Numbered from the stretch's first letter, positions 12,901-22,062 are shown. The stretch is DNA of 64,000 nucleotides from Kitasatospora sp. NBC_00315 (GCF_041435095.1 NZ_CP108025.1:7502001-7566000); one strand, 5' to 3'. Numbers and translations are program-made. The notes: generated by a model from the letters alone, not told the origin.

Positions 12901-14000
12901 GGGGAGAGCGGGGCCAGGCGGTCGCGCAGGAGCGGGGCGCTCGCTGCTGCGTCCGAGCGGGGGGCCGTGGCGCCGCGGAGACGGCCGAGCGCCGCGCGGA
13001 ACTCGGGCATCCCGCCGTGGTCCCGGCGCAGCGTGCCCGTGAGGACGGCGTCGGCGCCGCCGGGAATCTCGTCGGCGAGCTCCTGGAGGCCGAGGGTGAG
13101 GACGGGGTGGGGGCTGAGTTCGACGAAGCGCCGGTGGCCGCTCTCCAGGAGTCGCCGGGCGGCGGTCGCGAAGCGGACGGTCCTGGTGATGTTGCGATAC
13201 CAGTGGGCGGCGTCCAACTCACGGGTGTCGAGCGGGCCCGCGGTGAGGGAGGAGTGGAAGGGGACGCGGGAGACACGCGGGCGGAGCGGGGCCAGGTCGG
13301 TGAGGATCCGGTTCCGGAGGGCACGCATCGCGGGGGAGTGGGCGGGGACGTCGACCGCGATCCGGCGGGCGCGGACGCCGGCCGCGGCGAGGTCGGCCTC
13401 CAGTGCGGCGACCGCCTCGACGTCTCCCGAAACCGTGGTGCTGTTGGGTCCGTTGACGGCGGCGACGGCGAGCCGGGCGCGGGCCGCGTCGCTCCCGCCG
13501 TGTCGCTCCAGGTGCGGTGCCAGGTCCTGCGGCGCGGCCGTGACCGCGAGCAGGGCGCCGGTGCCCGAGAGCGTGGCCTGGGCCTGGCTCCACCGTGCCG
13601 TCAGCCGTGCGGCGTCGTCCAGGCTCAGGGCGCCGCAGACGTGGGCGGCCGCGACCTCGCCGAGGCTGTGACCGAGGACGGCCCGCGGTACGACCCCGTG
13701 CGCGCGCCAGAGTTCGGCGAGCGACACCATGAGGGTGAACAGCGCGGGCTGGGCGACGTCGGCCCGGTCCGTGGCCGGGGCGCCGGGGGCGCCGCGCAGG
13801 ACGTCCTCGACCGACCAGTCGAGGTAGGGGGCGAGCGCGGCCGCGCAGGCCCGGACGCTGTCGCGGAACACCGGCGAGGCGTCCCAGAGTTCCACTCCCA
13901 TGCCGGGCCACTGCGGGCCCTGGCCGGGGAAGACGAACACCACGCCGTCCGCGTCCTCGGCGGCGGGCCCGCTTCCGTCGTACGCCTGCGCGTCGTGCAC
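6921..14000 (-). CDS. Modular type I polyketide synthase, loading module and module 1
   Basis: Predicted 2359 residues from GTG 14000, preceded by GGTGAGGAG. An open frame continues upstream to 14153 but lacks homology and a ribosome site. Domain order: loading AT (about 20-330, [11 protein letters not shown]), loading ACP (GCDSAGA near 408), KS (474-893, TACSSS near 648, HGTGT, KSNIGH), AT (1008-1310, GHSQGE, YASH so methylmalonyl), DH ([10 protein letters not shown] near 1408, GYGPSFQ, D/H pair near 1577), KR (GGTGSLG near 1870, LDD so B-type, NYAAANA near 2010), ACP (LGFDSL near 2176), then a C-terminal docking region containing [14 protein letters not shown]. No ER is present. In the loading AT the arginine that holds the extender carboxylate (RSR in the module AT) is replaced by glutamine (WSQ), and the YASH position reads VPAH. 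This suits a monocarboxylic starter. The protein should hand a methyl-branched enoyl chain to the next PKS. Confidence 0.95.
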   Translation of the reverse strand: MHDAQAYDGSGPAAEDADGVVFVFPGQGPQWPGMGVELWDASPVFRDSVRACAAALAPYLDWSVEDVLRGAPGAPATDRADVAQPALFTLMVSLAELWRAHGVVPRAVLGHSLGEVAAAHVCGALSLDDAARLTARWSQAQATLSGTGALLAVTAAPQDLAPHLERHGGSDAARARLAVAAVNGPNSTTVSGDVEAVAALEADLAAAGVRARRIAVDVPAHSPAMRALRNRILTDLAPLRPRVSRVPFHSSLTAGPLDTRELDAAHWYRNITRTVRFATAARRLLESGHRRFVELSPHPVLTLGLQELADEIPGGADAVLTGTLRRDHGGMPEFRAALGRLRGATAPRSDAAASAPLLRDRLAPLSPTQQERFLLDLVQTELDTLLVSDGRRPADRLKASATFADLGCDSAGAVLLITRLRATTGLRLPVATLFDHPTPAALATRLRRLALGDADDSGPLEPARGAARAGEDREPLAIIGMACRFPGGVRTPEGLWELVASGGDAIGEFPADRGWDLDALHHPDPDHPGTSYTRHGGFLHDAGEFDAGFFGISPREALAMDPQQRLLLENAWEAVERAGIDPTQLRGSRTGVFAGLLPLGYGPSLGDASHGAADLQGHVLTGMLPSVASGRIAYTLGLEGPAVSVETACSSSLVALHLAGRSLRAGECDLALAGGVTVMPTPGMFVEFSKQRGLSTDGRCKAYAAAADGTGWSEGVGLLLVERLSDARRLGHRVLAVVRGSAANQDGASNGLTAPNGSAQERVIHDALADAGLAATDVDLVEGHGTGTRLGDPIEAQALLAAYGQGRPADRPLWLGSLKSNIGHTMAAAGVGGVIKAVMALQKGVLPGTLHVDEPSPQVDWTVGDVRLLTQARPWVRDEARVRRAGVSSFGISGTNAHVILEEAPEAAEELVVDVVDAGDPVPWVLSARSEAALRAQARGLRDFVLATPAVQIASVGAGLARGRAALEHRAVVVAAQREEFVGALEALAAGEPHVSVTQGSVGGGHGQVVFVFPGQGGQWAGMGLDLLRTSPVFVERIAACEKALAPWVTWSLTDMLHRDAEDPAWEQADIVQPVLFSVMVSLAALWRSYGMEPDAVLGHSQGEIAAAHVCGALSLDDAAKVVALRSRALAVLRGRGAMASVAQPADTVQALIDARWAGRLWVAAFNGPQATTVSGDTDALDELLAHHAGTDTRARRVPVDYASHCPHTETVERELLDTLGDITPVASTVPFYSTVDDAWLDTTTLDAGYWYRNLRRPVRFTQAITTLTAEGHRTFIETSPHPTLTPAIEDHDDGLTAIGTLRRHDHDTTRFLTSLAHLHVNGSAGTEVWRHHYDGLGHTPRHVDLPTYAFQREHYWFDSLAGQGDVTTAGLRDSAHPLLGAAVELADGGGRLHTGRLSLRSHSWLADHAVDGITLLPGTALLELALHCAESGEIRELTLQNPLVLPEDGTIDLQVRVTRPDDTGLRSLTVSSRSENALPDDPWQHHAVGVLGTGAPTPAAPLPDLTGAWPPPGAVPVLPGQHGDAVRCYARLAEDGFGYGPSFQGLRAVWQRGEEVFAEVALSEDRSAFLVDPALLDAALHPLVLGFLKDVPARPLPFSWTGVTLHAPATGTLRVRLAPAGGGSVSITATAATGEPVLSVGALALRPASTERLHAAARSATSSRDALFRLDWLPLPAVTAPAPDAEAIAVLGATQPPYRPYPTVAALAQAVTGGTSAPAAVLVPVGGEGRPLDVANLHETCRRGLDLVRAWLGEDGLTETRLILLTRGAVGCTPDEPVTDPVTAALWGLVRSAQSEHPGRLVLLDLDGAGGDGPFPGHLVERALASGEPQLALRGGELRIPRLVRSTAATGRPPVWDPAGTVLVTGGTGSLGGLFARHLVTAHGVRRLLLVSRGGPAAPGAAELRDRLASLGASVTVTACDAGDRAALSAVLATVPAEHPLTAVLHTAGVLDDGVLASLTPERLGHVLRAKADAALHLHDLTRDLPLAAFVLFSSAAATLGTPGQANYAAANAFLDALAGHRRARGLPATSLAWGLWEQTGGLTGHLGSVDLRRMARNGLTPLPSDTGLTLFDTALALDRAVLVPARLDLPALRRTSDAPPVLRRLLHTPGVSEAGRRTGPGRRSAPLSETLAGLDGRKRTTTVSRLVRLHVARVLGAAGPEAVDGERSFRDLGFDSLMAVELRNQLNAAAGVRLPATLVFDHPTPSALARHLVDRCSPGPAPTDLPRPAAVSSALTALERLEAAMNGVPVQELAAAGVAARLLALAASVPAPAPARADRAPEPGRSHPAADDHDADGHGTTGRGTTERLAGASRDELFAFIDRELGREPRRDSPPSSRSPLDQRTPDPKGKATPRGE
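9930..10976 (-). repeat. AT-domain repeat, copy in module 1
   Basis: Partner of 4157-5206. Both copies run from the linker around [10 protein letters not shown] back to the start of the AT ([14 protein letters not shown]). Protein differences are few, for example IAQP versus VAQP and LAAAGH versus LTAEGH. Confidence 0.9.
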
Positions 14001-14376
14001 TCGTCGTCTCCTCACCGCTCGGCTCGGGTGGGCGGCCGAGGGGCAGGACGAAAGCCACCGAGGGAATTTCGGGCAGGGCAGAGCCCGAGAACGGGGAGAG
14101 CTTTCGAAGGAGGCCGCGCGCTGGGGTCTGAGGTTTCCCACGCTAGTGATCACGACGGGAATCCGGAAACCCCTGTCCGTCCACGATTACTCCGTCAGGG
14201 TAATCAGTCACCCCTAAGAGTTCTTCGTGTGAATATCAATCGTTCGCCCGCATCGTCGCGTGCCGTCGGGAATCTGGCACAGTATTGGGCGAGGTCGTGA
14301 CCGCGGGTGGAGCCCGGCGGGTCGGGTCGACCATAGTAGAAATTGCAATCCTACTTTTTTCGGAAGGGAATTCGAC
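14001..14376. promoter_or_regulatory. Divergent promoter region between PKS and SDR genes
   Basis: This 376-nt gene-free stretch separates the leftward PKS start from the rightward SDR start, so it must hold promoters for both. It is clearly more AT-rich than the flanking genes around 14140-14370. I could not assign convincing -35/-10 pairs. An inverted repeat at 14185-14205 is listed separately. Confidence 0.6.
14185..14205. promoter_or_regulatory. Inverted repeat in PKS/SDR intergenic region
   Basis: Arms GATTAC and GTAATC are separated by nine bases. The site sits midway between divergent starts and could bind the pathway LAL regulator. No known operator consensus was matched. Confidence 0.35.
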
Positions 14377-15180
14377 ATGGCGGATCTCAATGACAGGACG
14401 GCCCTGGTCACCGGTGCCTCGCGCGGCATCGGCAAGGCCGTCGCCCAGCGCCTCGCCGCCGACGGCGTCCGGGTCGCGGTGCACTACGGGACGCAGGAGA
14501 AGGCCGCGGACGAGACGGTGGCGGCGATCGAGCGGGCGGGCGGGCGGGCCTTCCCGGTCCGGGCCGACCTGTCGCGCGACGACGCCGTCGACACCCTCTT
14601 CGAGGGGCTGCGGGAGGGACTGGAGGGGCGGCCGCTGCACATCCTGGTCAACAACGCGGCCGTCGCCGCCGCCCCGACGGATCCGGCCCTGGCGGCGCGG
14701 CCCGACCACGTCCCGGGCCTGTCGGACGTGACGTCCGAGGAGTTCGACAGGCTCTACCGGATCAACGTCCGGGCACCGTTCTTCGTGACCCAGCGGGCCC
14801 TGCCCCTGTTGGCCGACGGCGGCCGCATCGTCAACGTTTCCTCGGCCGTCACCCGGATCGCCTGGCCGCTCCTGCCGTACGCCATGACCAAGGGCGCCCT
14901 GGAGATGATGGCCCCCAGGCTCGCCAACGAGCTCGGCGGCCGTGGCATCACCGTCAACACGGTGGCGCCAGGGATCACCGACACCGACATGAACCGCTGG
15001 GTGCACGAGATCCCGGGGGCCGAGGCGAGCATCTCCGGCCTCACGGCGCTGCGCCGCCTCGGCCGGCCGAACGACGTCGCCGACGTCGTCGCCTTCCTGG
15101 TCTCGCGCGACGCCCGCTGGATCACGGGGCAGCTCCTGGACGCCAGCGGCGGCATGGCCCTCGCACCCGCCATGATGTGA
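14377..15180 (+). CDS. Short-chain dehydrogenase/reductase (SDR family)
   Basis: Predicted 267 residues. It is a classical SDR: dinucleotide-binding TGASRGIG at residues 12-19, NNAAVAA, the catalytic Ser in NVSSAVTR near 154, and YAMTK (YxxxK) near 168. A PG-I/T segment and a C-terminal DASGG follow. The closest general class is 3-oxoacyl-ACP reductase or a related alcohol dehydrogenase. The start at ATG 14377 is fixed by GGAAGGG nine bases upstream; longer in-frame extensions are not SDR-like. It is divergent from the PKS genes and shares their regulatory region, so it probably acts in precursor supply or tailoring of the polyketide. The substrate cannot be read from the sequence. Confidence 0.9.
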   Translation: MADLNDRTALVTGASRGIGKAVAQRLAADGVRVAVHYGTQEKAADETVAAIERAGGRAFPVRADLSRDDAVDTLFEGLREGLEGRPLHILVNNAAVAAAPTDPALAARPDHVPGLSDVTSEEFDRLYRINVRAPFFVTQRALPLLADGGRIVNVSSAVTRIAWPLLPYAMTKGALEMMAPRLANELGGRGITVNTVAPGITDTDMNRWVHEIPGAEASISGLTALRRLGRPNDVADVVAFLVSRDARWITGQLLDASGGMALAPAMM

Positions 15181-15254
15181 GGCCGCGCTGCCACCGGGCG
15201 CGCGCCGCTACGAGGGTCCGTGCCGCGGTGGGGACCGCCGTGACCGGCGGCCCC

Positions 15255-15295
15255 CACCGGGTCGCTCCGGGCCCGCGCCGCGGAGCGACCCGGTG
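15255..15295. terminator. Bidirectional hairpin between convergent SDR and thioesterase genes
   Basis: A perfect 15-bp stem (15255-15269 with 15281-15295) and an 11-nt loop lie between the two convergent stops. There is no T-tract, as is usual in streptomycetes. Confidence 0.75.
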
Positions 15296-15315
15296 TGGGC
15301 GCCCGGTCGGCGGCC

Positions 15316-16101
15316 TCACACCAGGTCGGCGCAGGCCGCCCGGTCCGCCCGGAGGCGGGCGGTGACGACGTCCACCACCGCGTCGTGGTTGCCGTCGAGG
15401 AAGAAGTGCCCGCCGGGGAAGGTCAGCACCTCGCACGGCGCCGTGCTGTGGCGGGCCCAGGCGCGCGCCTCGTCGGGGCTGGTCCTGGGATCGGCGTCGC
15501 CGACCAGCACCGTGATCGGGCAGTCGACGGTGGCGTCCTCGGCGGCGCGGTAGCGGCCGATCGCGCGGTAGTCGGCCCGCAGGGCGGGCAGTGCGGCGGT
15601 CAGCAGCTCCTCGTCCTGGAGGATCCGCAGGTCGGTCCCGCCGAGGGAGCGCAGCTCGGCGAGCATCGCGGCGTCGCTGGCGGCCGGGGCGGAGTCGTCG
15701 CGGAAGGCGGACGGCGCCCGGCGGCCGGAGGCGAAGAGCCGGACGCAGCGGACGCCGGCGTCCCGCTCCAGGCGCCGGGCGAGCTCGAAGGCGAGGACCG
15801 CGCCCATGCTGTGCCCGAACAGTGCGGTGGACGCGTCGACGCGGTCCCGGACAGCCGTGAAGAGCGCGTCCGCCAGGGCCTCGACGGACTCGGCGCAGGG
15901 CTCGGAGCGGCGGTCCTGGCGGCCGGGGTACTGGACGGCCAGGACCTCGGTTTCGGGGGCGAGGGACCGGGCGAGCCGCAGGTAGGTGCCGGCGGATCCG
16001 CCGGCGTGCGGGAGGCAGAGCAGCCGGGCAGGTGCCTCCGGGGCCGGCTCGAAGCACCGGAGCCAGAGGGATTCGTCCTCGTTCGGGGCGGTTGGCGCCA
16101 T
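15316..16101 (-). CDS. Type II thioesterase (editing)
   Basis: Predicted 261 residues with the alpha/beta-hydrolase pattern of PKS/NRPS-associated type II thioesterases. It has LPHAGGSAG near residue 31, the nucleophile elbow GHSMGA near 95, an acid residue in GDADPRTSP and the catalytic His in GGHFFLDG near the C-terminus. These free-standing enzymes clear wrongly loaded or stalled acyl groups from ACP domains and support loading. ATG 16101 is preceded by GGAGAG. The gene sits inside the PKS cluster and is divergent from the LAL regulator, which fits a housekeeping role for the assembly line. Confidence 0.93.
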   Translation of the reverse strand: MAPTAPNEDESLWLRCFEPAPEAPARLLCLPHAGGSAGTYLRLARSLAPETEVLAVQYPGRQDRRSEPCAESVEALADALFTAVRDRVDASTALFGHSMGAVLAFELARRLERDAGVRCVRLFASGRRAPSAFRDDSAPAASDAAMLAELRSLGGTDLRILQDEELLTAALPALRADYRAIGRYRAAEDATVDCPITVLVGDADPRTSPDEARAWARHSTAPCEVLTFPGGHFFLDGNHDAVVDVVTARLRADRAACADLV

Positions 16102-16288
16102 CGTTCTCTCCTGAATTCTGATGGTCGTACGACAGGTTTCCGCGTCATCCGAGAGTGTCTCGTCAGCCTGCGGAGACCGTTCATCCTGCCAGTCCGGCGA
16201 GCCGGTGATCCGCGCTTCGGTGGAGAGTGTTCGTGCTCCACTCGAAGGGGTGATCGGCGCTCCCCTTTTCGATGGGTCGAACGCGAAC

Positions 16289-16318
16289 TTGACTTTTCCG
16301 TCCGCTTACCGGCATGTT
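16289..16318 (+). promoter_or_regulatory. Candidate promoter for the LAL regulator gene
   Basis: TTGACT at 16289 and CATGTT at 16313 are spaced by 18 bases, about 120 nt before the regulator start, in a relatively AT-rich 337-nt divergent intergenic region. The -35 match is good and the -10 is weak. Confidence 0.35.
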
Positions 16319-16438
16319 CTCGCCGTCGGGAGAAGGAATGTGACGCGCCCCCGAAGCGGGCAGTACGTTGTCGGCGTGTTCGTTTTCCCGTTGGTGCGGA
16401 TCCACTAAATGAGCCCGGTGGTCGGGCGAGGGGGACAG

Positions 16439-19306
16439 ATGGCGGTGATGTCGGATGTTTCCTCGCCGACGCGTGCAGGAGCCGGCCCGGCGCTCGTCGA
16501 CCGGGAGGCGCAGTTCCACACGCTGCGGGCGGCACTCGACGGCTGCGCGTCCGGACGGGTGGGGGTGCTGGTCGTCGAGGGCGGAGTGGGCTGCGGGAAG
16601 AGCGCGTTCCTCGGGGAGGCGCTCCGGGAGGCCGCCGCGTCCGGCTTCCTGGTCCTCCGGGCGCTCGGCCGCGCATCGGAAGTGCGCAGCCCCCGGGGCC
16701 TGTTGCGGCAGCTGGCGAACGATCCCGCGCTTGCGGACGGCCCGCGCTCGCGGCTGGGCGAGGCCCTCGGGCCCCCGGGGGTGCGGATGGGCGCGTCCCA
16801 CGAACCGCCGGCGTCATCGGCGCGGCCCGGGCCGTCCGGGCCGTACGAGGTGACCGGAGCACCCGAGTCGACCGAGTCGTCGACGGTGCACCGGGTCGGC
16901 GCGGCCCTGCGGCAACTCACCGACGCCGCAATGGTCGTGATCGGCGTCGACGACCTGCACCACGCGGACGCGGAGTCCGTGCACTGCCTGCTGCAGGCCA
17001 CCGGGGACCCTCGTACCACCCGCCTGCTGCTGGTCTGTACCGTGTTGCCGTCCGACCTGGCCGTCGATCCCGTGCTGCAGGCCGAACTACTGCGTCAACC
17101 GGCCCTCCAGCGCGTCACCTTGGACCTCCTCTCCCTCCCCGGGGTGTCCCGGCTGTGCGCGGCCCGGCTCGGGCCGACCACCACGACCCCGCCCGCAGGC
17201 GACCTCCTCGCCGTCACCGGGGGCAACCCGCTGCTGGTGCGCGCCCTGGTGGAGGAACACCTCGAAGGGAGGGCCGGTGAGCGTCCGGACGCCGTCCGGA
17301 CGGTGCTCTGCCCAGCCATCGGCGGCCGGTTCTACCAGGCCGTCCACACCTGCCTGTCCCGCACGGACACCGTGATCCGGCACACCGCGGGCGCCCTCGC
17401 CGTGCTCGGCGGGGCCGGCTGCGCGGAGGCGGTCGCCCGGCTGCTCGGCGTCGGCCGCGCCACCGCGGCCCGCGGGATGCGTGCGCTGGAGCTGACCGGC
17501 CTGACGGTCCGCGACCGCTTCCGGCACCCCGTGGCGGAGGCCGCCGCCCTGGACGCCCTGGACCACGGCCACCGCGTCCACCTCCACCGACGCGCCGCCG
17601 CACTGCTGTACGAGGACGGAGCCGAGCCGGGCGAGGTCGCCCCGCACCTGCTCGCCGCCCGGCACGCGGCCGGCCCGTGGGCGGTGCCCGTCCTGCGGGA
17701 CGCCGCCGAGCACCTGCTGGCCCGGGACGAGGTCCCGGCCGCGATCTCCTGCCTGGAGCTGGCCCACGGGTCCTGCGCCGGACAGAGCCAGCGCACCGAG
17801 ATCAGGCTGCGGCTCGCCGTGGCCGCCCGGCGCACCGACCTGGCCGCGGCGGAGGACCACCTCGCCGCACTCGTCACCGAGCTGCGCGCCGGTGGGCTGA
17901 CCCCGGCCCAGACCGAGCAGCTGGCGCAACTGCTGCTCGGATCAGGGAGGTTGGAAGAGGCGAGGGAGGCCATGGAGCGGCTCCAGGCGCCCGGCGGATC
18001 GGCCGGCCCGCGCCCCGGGGCGGGCCTGCACACCGCCGTGCTCTGGGAGCCGCTGGTGCGCCCCCGCGCCGAGCAGGACCCGGTACCGGGCGAGCTCCCC
18101 CGACCGCGGGTGCCGATCGCCGGGATCTGGGACCTCCCCGGGGACGGCACGAGCGCTTCCGCCGCCATGGCGGCGGGGCACGTCCTGCGGAGCCTCCCGC
18201 TCACCGACAGCACCCTGGTGGTCATCGCCAACGCCGTGCGGGTGCTCTGCCGCACCGGCCGGTGCGACGCCGCCGCGCTCTGGTGCGACCGCCTGCTCGG
18301 CGAGGCCACCCGCCGCGAACTTCCGGGCTGGAAGGCACAGTTCCTCGCCCTCCAGGCCGAACACTCGCTCTGCCGCGGACTGCTCGTCGACGCCGAGGAG
18401 CACGCCCGCCGGGCGCTGGCCTGCCTGCCGGGAGGCGGCCGCAGCGTCTTCGTCGGCGGACCGCTGGCCAGCCGCGTGCTGGCCGCCACCGCGATGGGGC
18501 GCTATGACGAGGCCACCCGGCAGCTGGACCGACCGGTGCCCGAGGCGCTCTTCGACAGCGTGTACGGCCCGCCCTACCTGCGCGCCCGGGGGTACTACTA
18601 CCTGGCCATGAACCGGCCGCTGGCCGCCGTCGGCGACTTTCTCAACGCCGGCCGGCTACTGCGGCGTTGGCGGCTCGACCGGCCGACGCTGCAGCCTTGG
18701 CGCTCCGACGCCGCGGAGGCGTTCCTGCGCCTCGGCGAGCCGAGGAAGGCCGAGCAACTGCTCCGCGAGCAGCTCGCCCGGACCTCCGAGGGCGACCCGT
18801 ACGTGCGCGGTGTCTCGCTGCGGCTGCGCGCGCGGATCGCCGGCCCGGAGGAACGCCTGGGCCTGCTGACCGACGCCGTGAACGACCTGAGGAACAGCGG
18901 CGACCGGCTCGCCCTGGCCCTGGCCCTCGCCGACCTCGGCACGCACTACCAGGAGCGCGGCGAGCCGGCCCGGGCGAGCGCCGAGATCCGCCGCGCCTGG
19001 CGCCTGGCCAACGACTGCGGGGCGCGGGCGCTGTGCGACAGCATCCTGCCGGGAGGTCCCGGCCGCCAGCCGCTCCGGGAGGGCGCGGGACGGGCCGAGA
19101 CCACGCTCAGCGGCTCCGAGCTGCGGGTCGCCGAACTCGCCGCGACCGGGCACACCAACCGCGAGATCTCCGCCAGGCTCTGCATCACCGTCAGTACCGT
19201 CGAGCAGCACCTCACCCACGCCTACCGGAAGTTGAAGATCACCCGTCGGCAGGAGCTGCCGGCCGGGCTCCGGGCGGAGGCCGCCAGCCCGGGCCGAACG
19301 GGCTGA
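16439..19306 (+). CDS. LAL-family LuxR transcriptional regulator
   Basis: Predicted 955 residues, the usual size for large ATP-binding LuxR regulators of macrolide clusters. The N-terminal ATPase has Walker A GGVGCGKS (48-55) and a Walker B-like VIGVDDLHHAD. A long helical, TPR-like middle follows, then a C-terminal LuxR helix-turn-helix (ELAATGHTNREIS, TVSTVEQHLTHAYRKL) in the last 70 residues. I chose ATG 16439 because GAGGGGGA lies just upstream; ATG 16409 is in frame but has no ribosome site. Such proteins usually activate the neighbouring PKS genes, so this is the likely pathway-specific activator. The stop codon lies within a 9-bp tandem repeat. Confidence 0.92.
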   Translation: MAVMSDVSSPTRAGAGPALVDREAQFHTLRAALDGCASGRVGVLVVEGGVGCGKSAFLGEALREAAASGFLVLRALGRASEVRSPRGLLRQLANDPALADGPRSRLGEALGPPGVRMGASHEPPASSARPGPSGPYEVTGAPESTESSTVHRVGAALRQLTDAAMVVIGVDDLHHADAESVHCLLQATGDPRTTRLLLVCTVLPSDLAVDPVLQAELLRQPALQRVTLDLLSLPGVSRLCAARLGPTTTTPPAGDLLAVTGGNPLLVRALVEEHLEGRAGERPDAVRTVLCPAIGGRFYQAVHTCLSRTDTVIRHTAGALAVLGGAGCAEAVARLLGVGRATAARGMRALELTGLTVRDRFRHPVAEAAALDALDHGHRVHLHRRAAALLYEDGAEPGEVAPHLLAARHAAGPWAVPVLRDAAEHLLARDEVPAAISCLELAHGSCAGQSQRTEIRLRLAVAARRTDLAAAEDHLAALVTELRAGGLTPAQTEQLAQLLLGSGRLEEAREAMERLQAPGGSAGPRPGAGLHTAVLWEPLVRPRAEQDPVPGELPRPRVPIAGIWDLPGDGTSASAAMAAGHVLRSLPLTDSTLVVIANAVRVLCRTGRCDAAALWCDRLLGEATRRELPGWKAQFLALQAEHSLCRGLLVDAEEHARRALACLPGGGRSVFVGGPLASRVLAATAMGRYDEATRQLDRPVPEALFDSVYGPPYLRARGYYYLAMNRPLAAVGDFLNAGRLLRRWRLDRPTLQPWRSDAAEAFLRLGEPRKAEQLLREQLARTSEGDPYVRGVSLRLRARIAGPEERLGLLTDAVNDLRNSGDRLALALALADLGTHYQERGEPARASAEIRRAWRLANDCGARALCDSILPGGPGRQPLREGAGRAETTLSGSELRVAELAATGHTNREISARLCITVSTVEQHLTHAYRKLKITRRQELPAGLRAEAASPGRTG

Positions 19307-19337
19307 ACGGGCTGAACGGCCTGAACGGGCTGGTGGA
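19293..19337. repeat. 9-bp tandem repeat at the end of the LAL gene
   Basis: About four to five imperfect copies of the 9-mer GCTGAACGG span the stop codon (19304-19306) and the first bases of the short intergenic space before the convergent P450 gene. Confidence 0.8.
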
Positions 19338-19354
19338 CACCGTGCCCGCGCACC

Positions 19355-20788
19355 TCATCGGGCGCTCACGCGCATCGGGTACCCCAGCGCCTGCCGCGGC
19401 CGCAGGGGCGCTGGCCGCACCCGTGAGGGACGGGCGGGCGCGAGCCGCCAGGCTCCGGCGATGGCGGCGAGCGCCAGGGTGCCTTCGACCGTACCGAAGG
19501 CGTCGCCGATGCACTTGCGCCCGCCGCCGCCGAAGGAGAGGAACCCGCCGCGGGGGAGCCGCGGGTCGGCCCAGCGGTCGGGGTCGAAGACGGTCGGCCG
19601 CGGATAGAGGTCGGCCCGCTGGTGGACGGCGTAGCCGTTGAAGGCGACGAGGGTGCCGGCGGGCAGGGCGCGCCCGGCGAGTTCGGTGTCCTCGGTGGTG
19701 ACCCGGGTGAGCAGCCAGTCAGAGGGGAACAGCCGCAGCGCCTCCTGGAACACCCGGCTGGTCAGCTCCAGTCGGGGCAGGTCGTCCCAGGTAGGGGCCC
19801 GGCCGCCGTGCACCCGGTCGACCTCGGCATGGAGCCGGCGCTCGATGTCGGGGTGACGGTGGAGCAGGCGGAAGGCCCAGTTCAGAGTGGAGGCGACGGT
19901 CTCGACGCCGGCGATGGCCATCCCGACGAGCTCGACGAAGACTTCCTCGTCCGTGAGTCGTTCGCCGTCGCGCTCCGCCAGCAGGATCGACAGCAGGTCG
20001 CCCCGGTCGACGCCCTCCCGCCGGTACCGGCCGATCGCCTCCAGCACCGCCGTCCGCAGCTCCGCCGTCCGCCGGGCGAAGCGGCGCCTGGTGGGCGTGG
20101 GCACCGACTTCAGGACCGCGGGCGTGAGCAGCTCCGCGGTCAGCCCACTCGTGATCATCTGCGCGAACGGGACGGCGGCGGCCACGGCGTCCGCGCAGTG
20201 CTCCGCGGTGAAGATCGTGTGGGCCAGGGTGCGGGCGCTGACCGTGAGGAGCTGGCCGTGCAGGTCCACGGTCTCGCCGTGGCGCCAGCCCGCCGTCACG
20301 GCCAGCGTCTGCGCGGTCATCACCTCGGCGTAGCCGGGCAGCCGGTCGGCGCGGAAGGCCGGCTGGACCATCCGCCGCTGGCGCCGGTGCCGAGCGTGCG
20401 GGCAGGAGGCCAGCCCGTCACCCACCAGGTCGCGCAGCTTGTTGAACATCGGCCCGCCCTTGTCGAAGACCCGGTCGGAGGTCAGGACGCGGTGGGCGAG
20501 TTCGGGATGGCAGATCACGTGGAACGGCTTCGGCCCCACCCTGACCTCCACCAGGTCGCCGTGGGACGGCAGCGAGGCGAGGAAGGGCAGCGGCCGCCTC
20601 AGCAGCACATGACCGTGCCCCAGCAGCGGCAGCCGTCCGGGCGCCATGCCCGCCACGAAGCCCGCGTCGGGATTGCGTACCGGCTCGCCGGAGCCGTCCG
20701 GTCCGCCCGGCTCGCCCGTTCCGTCCGGCTCGGGCCGCCCCGCCGGACAGACCGGGCCGGTCCCGGCCGCCCGGCCGATCCCGGTCAT
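19355..20788 (-). CDS. Cytochrome P450 monooxygenase
   Basis: Predicted 477 residues. It shows the P450 signatures in order: I-helix AGVETV near 294, K-helix EALR near 350, and the heme loop FGGGGRKCIGD with the axial Cys near 425. The GGGGRKCIGD heme loop, the PGRLPLLGH start and the E-T pair in the I-helix resemble the CYP170/CYP183 type annotated as terpene (pentalenene or epi-isozizaene) oxidases more than the usual macrolide P450s. The first 45 or so residues are a Gly/Pro-rich low-complexity segment. ATG 20788 has an excellent ribosome site (GGAGGAAGGAG); a longer frame overlaps the gene upstream. It is probably co-transcribed with the alanine-rich gene. It may tailor the polyketide or belong to a separate pathway. 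Confidence 0.9.
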   Translation of the reverse strand: MTGIGRAAGTGPVCPAGRPEPDGTGEPGGPDGSGEPVRNPDAGFVAGMAPGRLPLLGHGHVLLRRPLPFLASLPSHGDLVEVRVGPKPFHVICHPELAHRVLTSDRVFDKGGPMFNKLRDLVGDGLASCPHARHRRQRRMVQPAFRADRLPGYAEVMTAQTLAVTAGWRHGETVDLHGQLLTVSARTLAHTIFTAEHCADAVAAAVPFAQMITSGLTAELLTPAVLKSVPTPTRRRFARRTAELRTAVLEAIGRYRREGVDRGDLLSILLAERDGERLTDEEVFVELVGMAIAGVETVASTLNWAFRLLHRHPDIERRLHAEVDRVHGGRAPTWDDLPRLELTSRVFQEALRLFPSDWLLTRVTTEDTELAGRALPAGTLVAFNGYAVHQRADLYPRPTVFDPDRWADPRLPRGGFLSFGGGGRKCIGDAFGTVEGTLALAAIAGAWRLAPARPSRVRPAPLRPRQALGYPMRVSAR

Positions 20789-20825
20789 CGCGCTCCTTCC
20801 TCCGTCCTCGTCCTCGCGGGTCGCC

Positions 20826-21473
20826 TCACGCATCGGGGAGGTGCCTCCGCAGCCACGGCGTGTCCTCGTACAACCGCAGGGCCACCGTCTCTGCTTCGTC
20901 CGCCCGCCGGCACCGGTCCGCGTCGTCGACGCCGTCCGCAGGCCCGTTCGTGACCGCCGACCCGTCACCGACCGCCGCCCGGGCGGCCCGAGCCGCGACG
21001 CCCGCCGCCTCGGCGATCACGGCGGCCTCGGCGGCGGCCTGCCGGGTGTGCGCGGCTGCGGCGGCCAGCGCGTCCGCCAGGTCGGTGCCGGCCGCGGCCC
21101 CGGCGGCGGCGACCGTGGCGGCCTCGGTGACCCGGGCCGCCCGGGCTCCGGCCACGGCGGCGGCCTCGGCGGCCTCGGCCGACTCGGCGGCCGCCCGGCG
21201 CGCGTCCCCGGCAGCGCCGTTCCGGTCGGCGGACAGTGCCGCCGACTCGGCCTCCTCGGCAGCCGTCCTCGTGCGCACCGTGGCTTCCGCCATCGCCGCC
21301 CCGAGCTGTTCGGCGCCGGCCGCGCCCTCCGTACCCGCCGCGGCCGCCACCGCCTTCTCGGTCTCGGCGGCGGCCGCCGCCATGGCGGACGCCAGCGCCC
21401 GCGCCCGTCGGGCCGCGCTCTGCGCTCGCTGCGCCGGCCCTGTCCTCGTGATGTCCTGACCGACGTCGGTCAC
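20826..21473 (-). CDS. Alanine-rich predicted coiled-coil protein of unknown function
   Basis: Predicted 215 residues. More than a third are alanine, with regularly spaced Glu, Arg and Thr, so it should form long helices. There is no signal peptide or membrane segment. The first 25 residues (TDVGQDITRTGPAQRAQ) and the tail (RLYEDTPWLRRHLPDA) have normal complexity, which argues that the frame is real. GTG 21473 is preceded by GGAGGCGAG. It lies 37 nt upstream of the P450 in the same direction and is likely in one transcript with it. I do not recognise the family. A scaffold or partner for the P450 is speculation. Confidence 0.65.
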   Translation of the reverse strand: MTDVGQDITRTGPAQRAQSAARRARALASAMAAAAAETEKAVAAAAGTEGAAGAEQLGAAMAEATVRTRTAAEEAESAALSADRNGAAGDARRAAAESAEAAEAAAVAGARAARVTEAATVAAAGAAAGTDLADALAAAAAHTRQAAAEAAVIAEAAGVAARAARAAVGDGSAVTNGPADGVDDADRCRRADEAETVALRLYEDTPWLRRHLPDA

Positions 21474-21727
21474 GGCGATCTCGCCTCCGTGGATGGAATG
21501 GTCCCGCCGCCGGTGTCGGGTCGCGGCACTTCCACGCGACCCTCGGCGGCACGCCACTCATTGGACCGGCCGCGGACCCCGCTGTACAGGCGACACGACC
21601 CCAGACTCCGGCCGTACCCCTATTCCGCGCCCCCTGGACGGTCCGGGCCCGTGCCGTCCCAGGGCGTTCGCGCCGTCTGGCAGGCCCGTCCGGGACTGTC
21701 CGGAAGCGGAGGGAAGGCCGCAGGAAG

Positions 21728-22038
21728 CGACTGCTGGCGTTGAGGCGTTCCATGAGGGCGGCCGTCTGTTGACGGACGGTACGCAGAGAGACGCACAGCC
21801 GTTCGGCCACCGTTTCGTCGGTCAGTCCGGTGGCAAGGTGTTTCAGCAGTTGCTTCTGGGTCGCGTCCAGTCCGGTCCCGGTGTCGCGCCCGGCATCGGT
21901 GCCGAGCGGAACGGCTGTCTCCCACGCCTGCTCGAACACGGCGACCAGGTGGCGCTGACGGCTGGTCCTCGGGTACGCCCCGGCAGGAGGACGAATCCGC
22001 TCGGCGCTCCGGTCCGGCACATGGGTCGGGCCGGGCAC
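21728..22038 (-). pseudogene. Remnant of a LuxR-family regulator (C-terminal part)
   Basis: One frame reads a typical C-terminal LuxR segment: HLVAVFEQAWETAVPLG, then QLLKHLATGLTDETVAERL and VSLRTVRQQTAALMERLN. Coding sense is lost after NASSRF, where intact relatives continue for about ten residues and stop. The N-terminal roughly 250 residues of the family (TrmB-like half) are absent, and the neighbouring gene's terminator begins at once upstream. It is therefore truncated at both ends. Confidence 0.65.
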
Positions 22039-22062
22039 ACGCTGTTGCGTGTGCCCGGCCCG
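22027..22062 (-). terminator. Hairpin terminator after the hydrophobic peptide gene
   Basis: A 16-bp perfect stem (22027-22042 with 22047-22062) with a 4-nt loop lies 22 nt downstream of the stop of the leftward gene. Confidence 0.8.

Noticed and set aside
14001-14153. N-terminal extension of the loading PKS
   Set aside because: In frame, but Arg/Ser/Pro-rich with no similarity to loading modules and no ribosome site. GTG 14000 has a strong one.
19601-20953. Plus-strand open frame opposite the P450
   Set aside because: Antisense frame. P450 motifs are on the minus strand.
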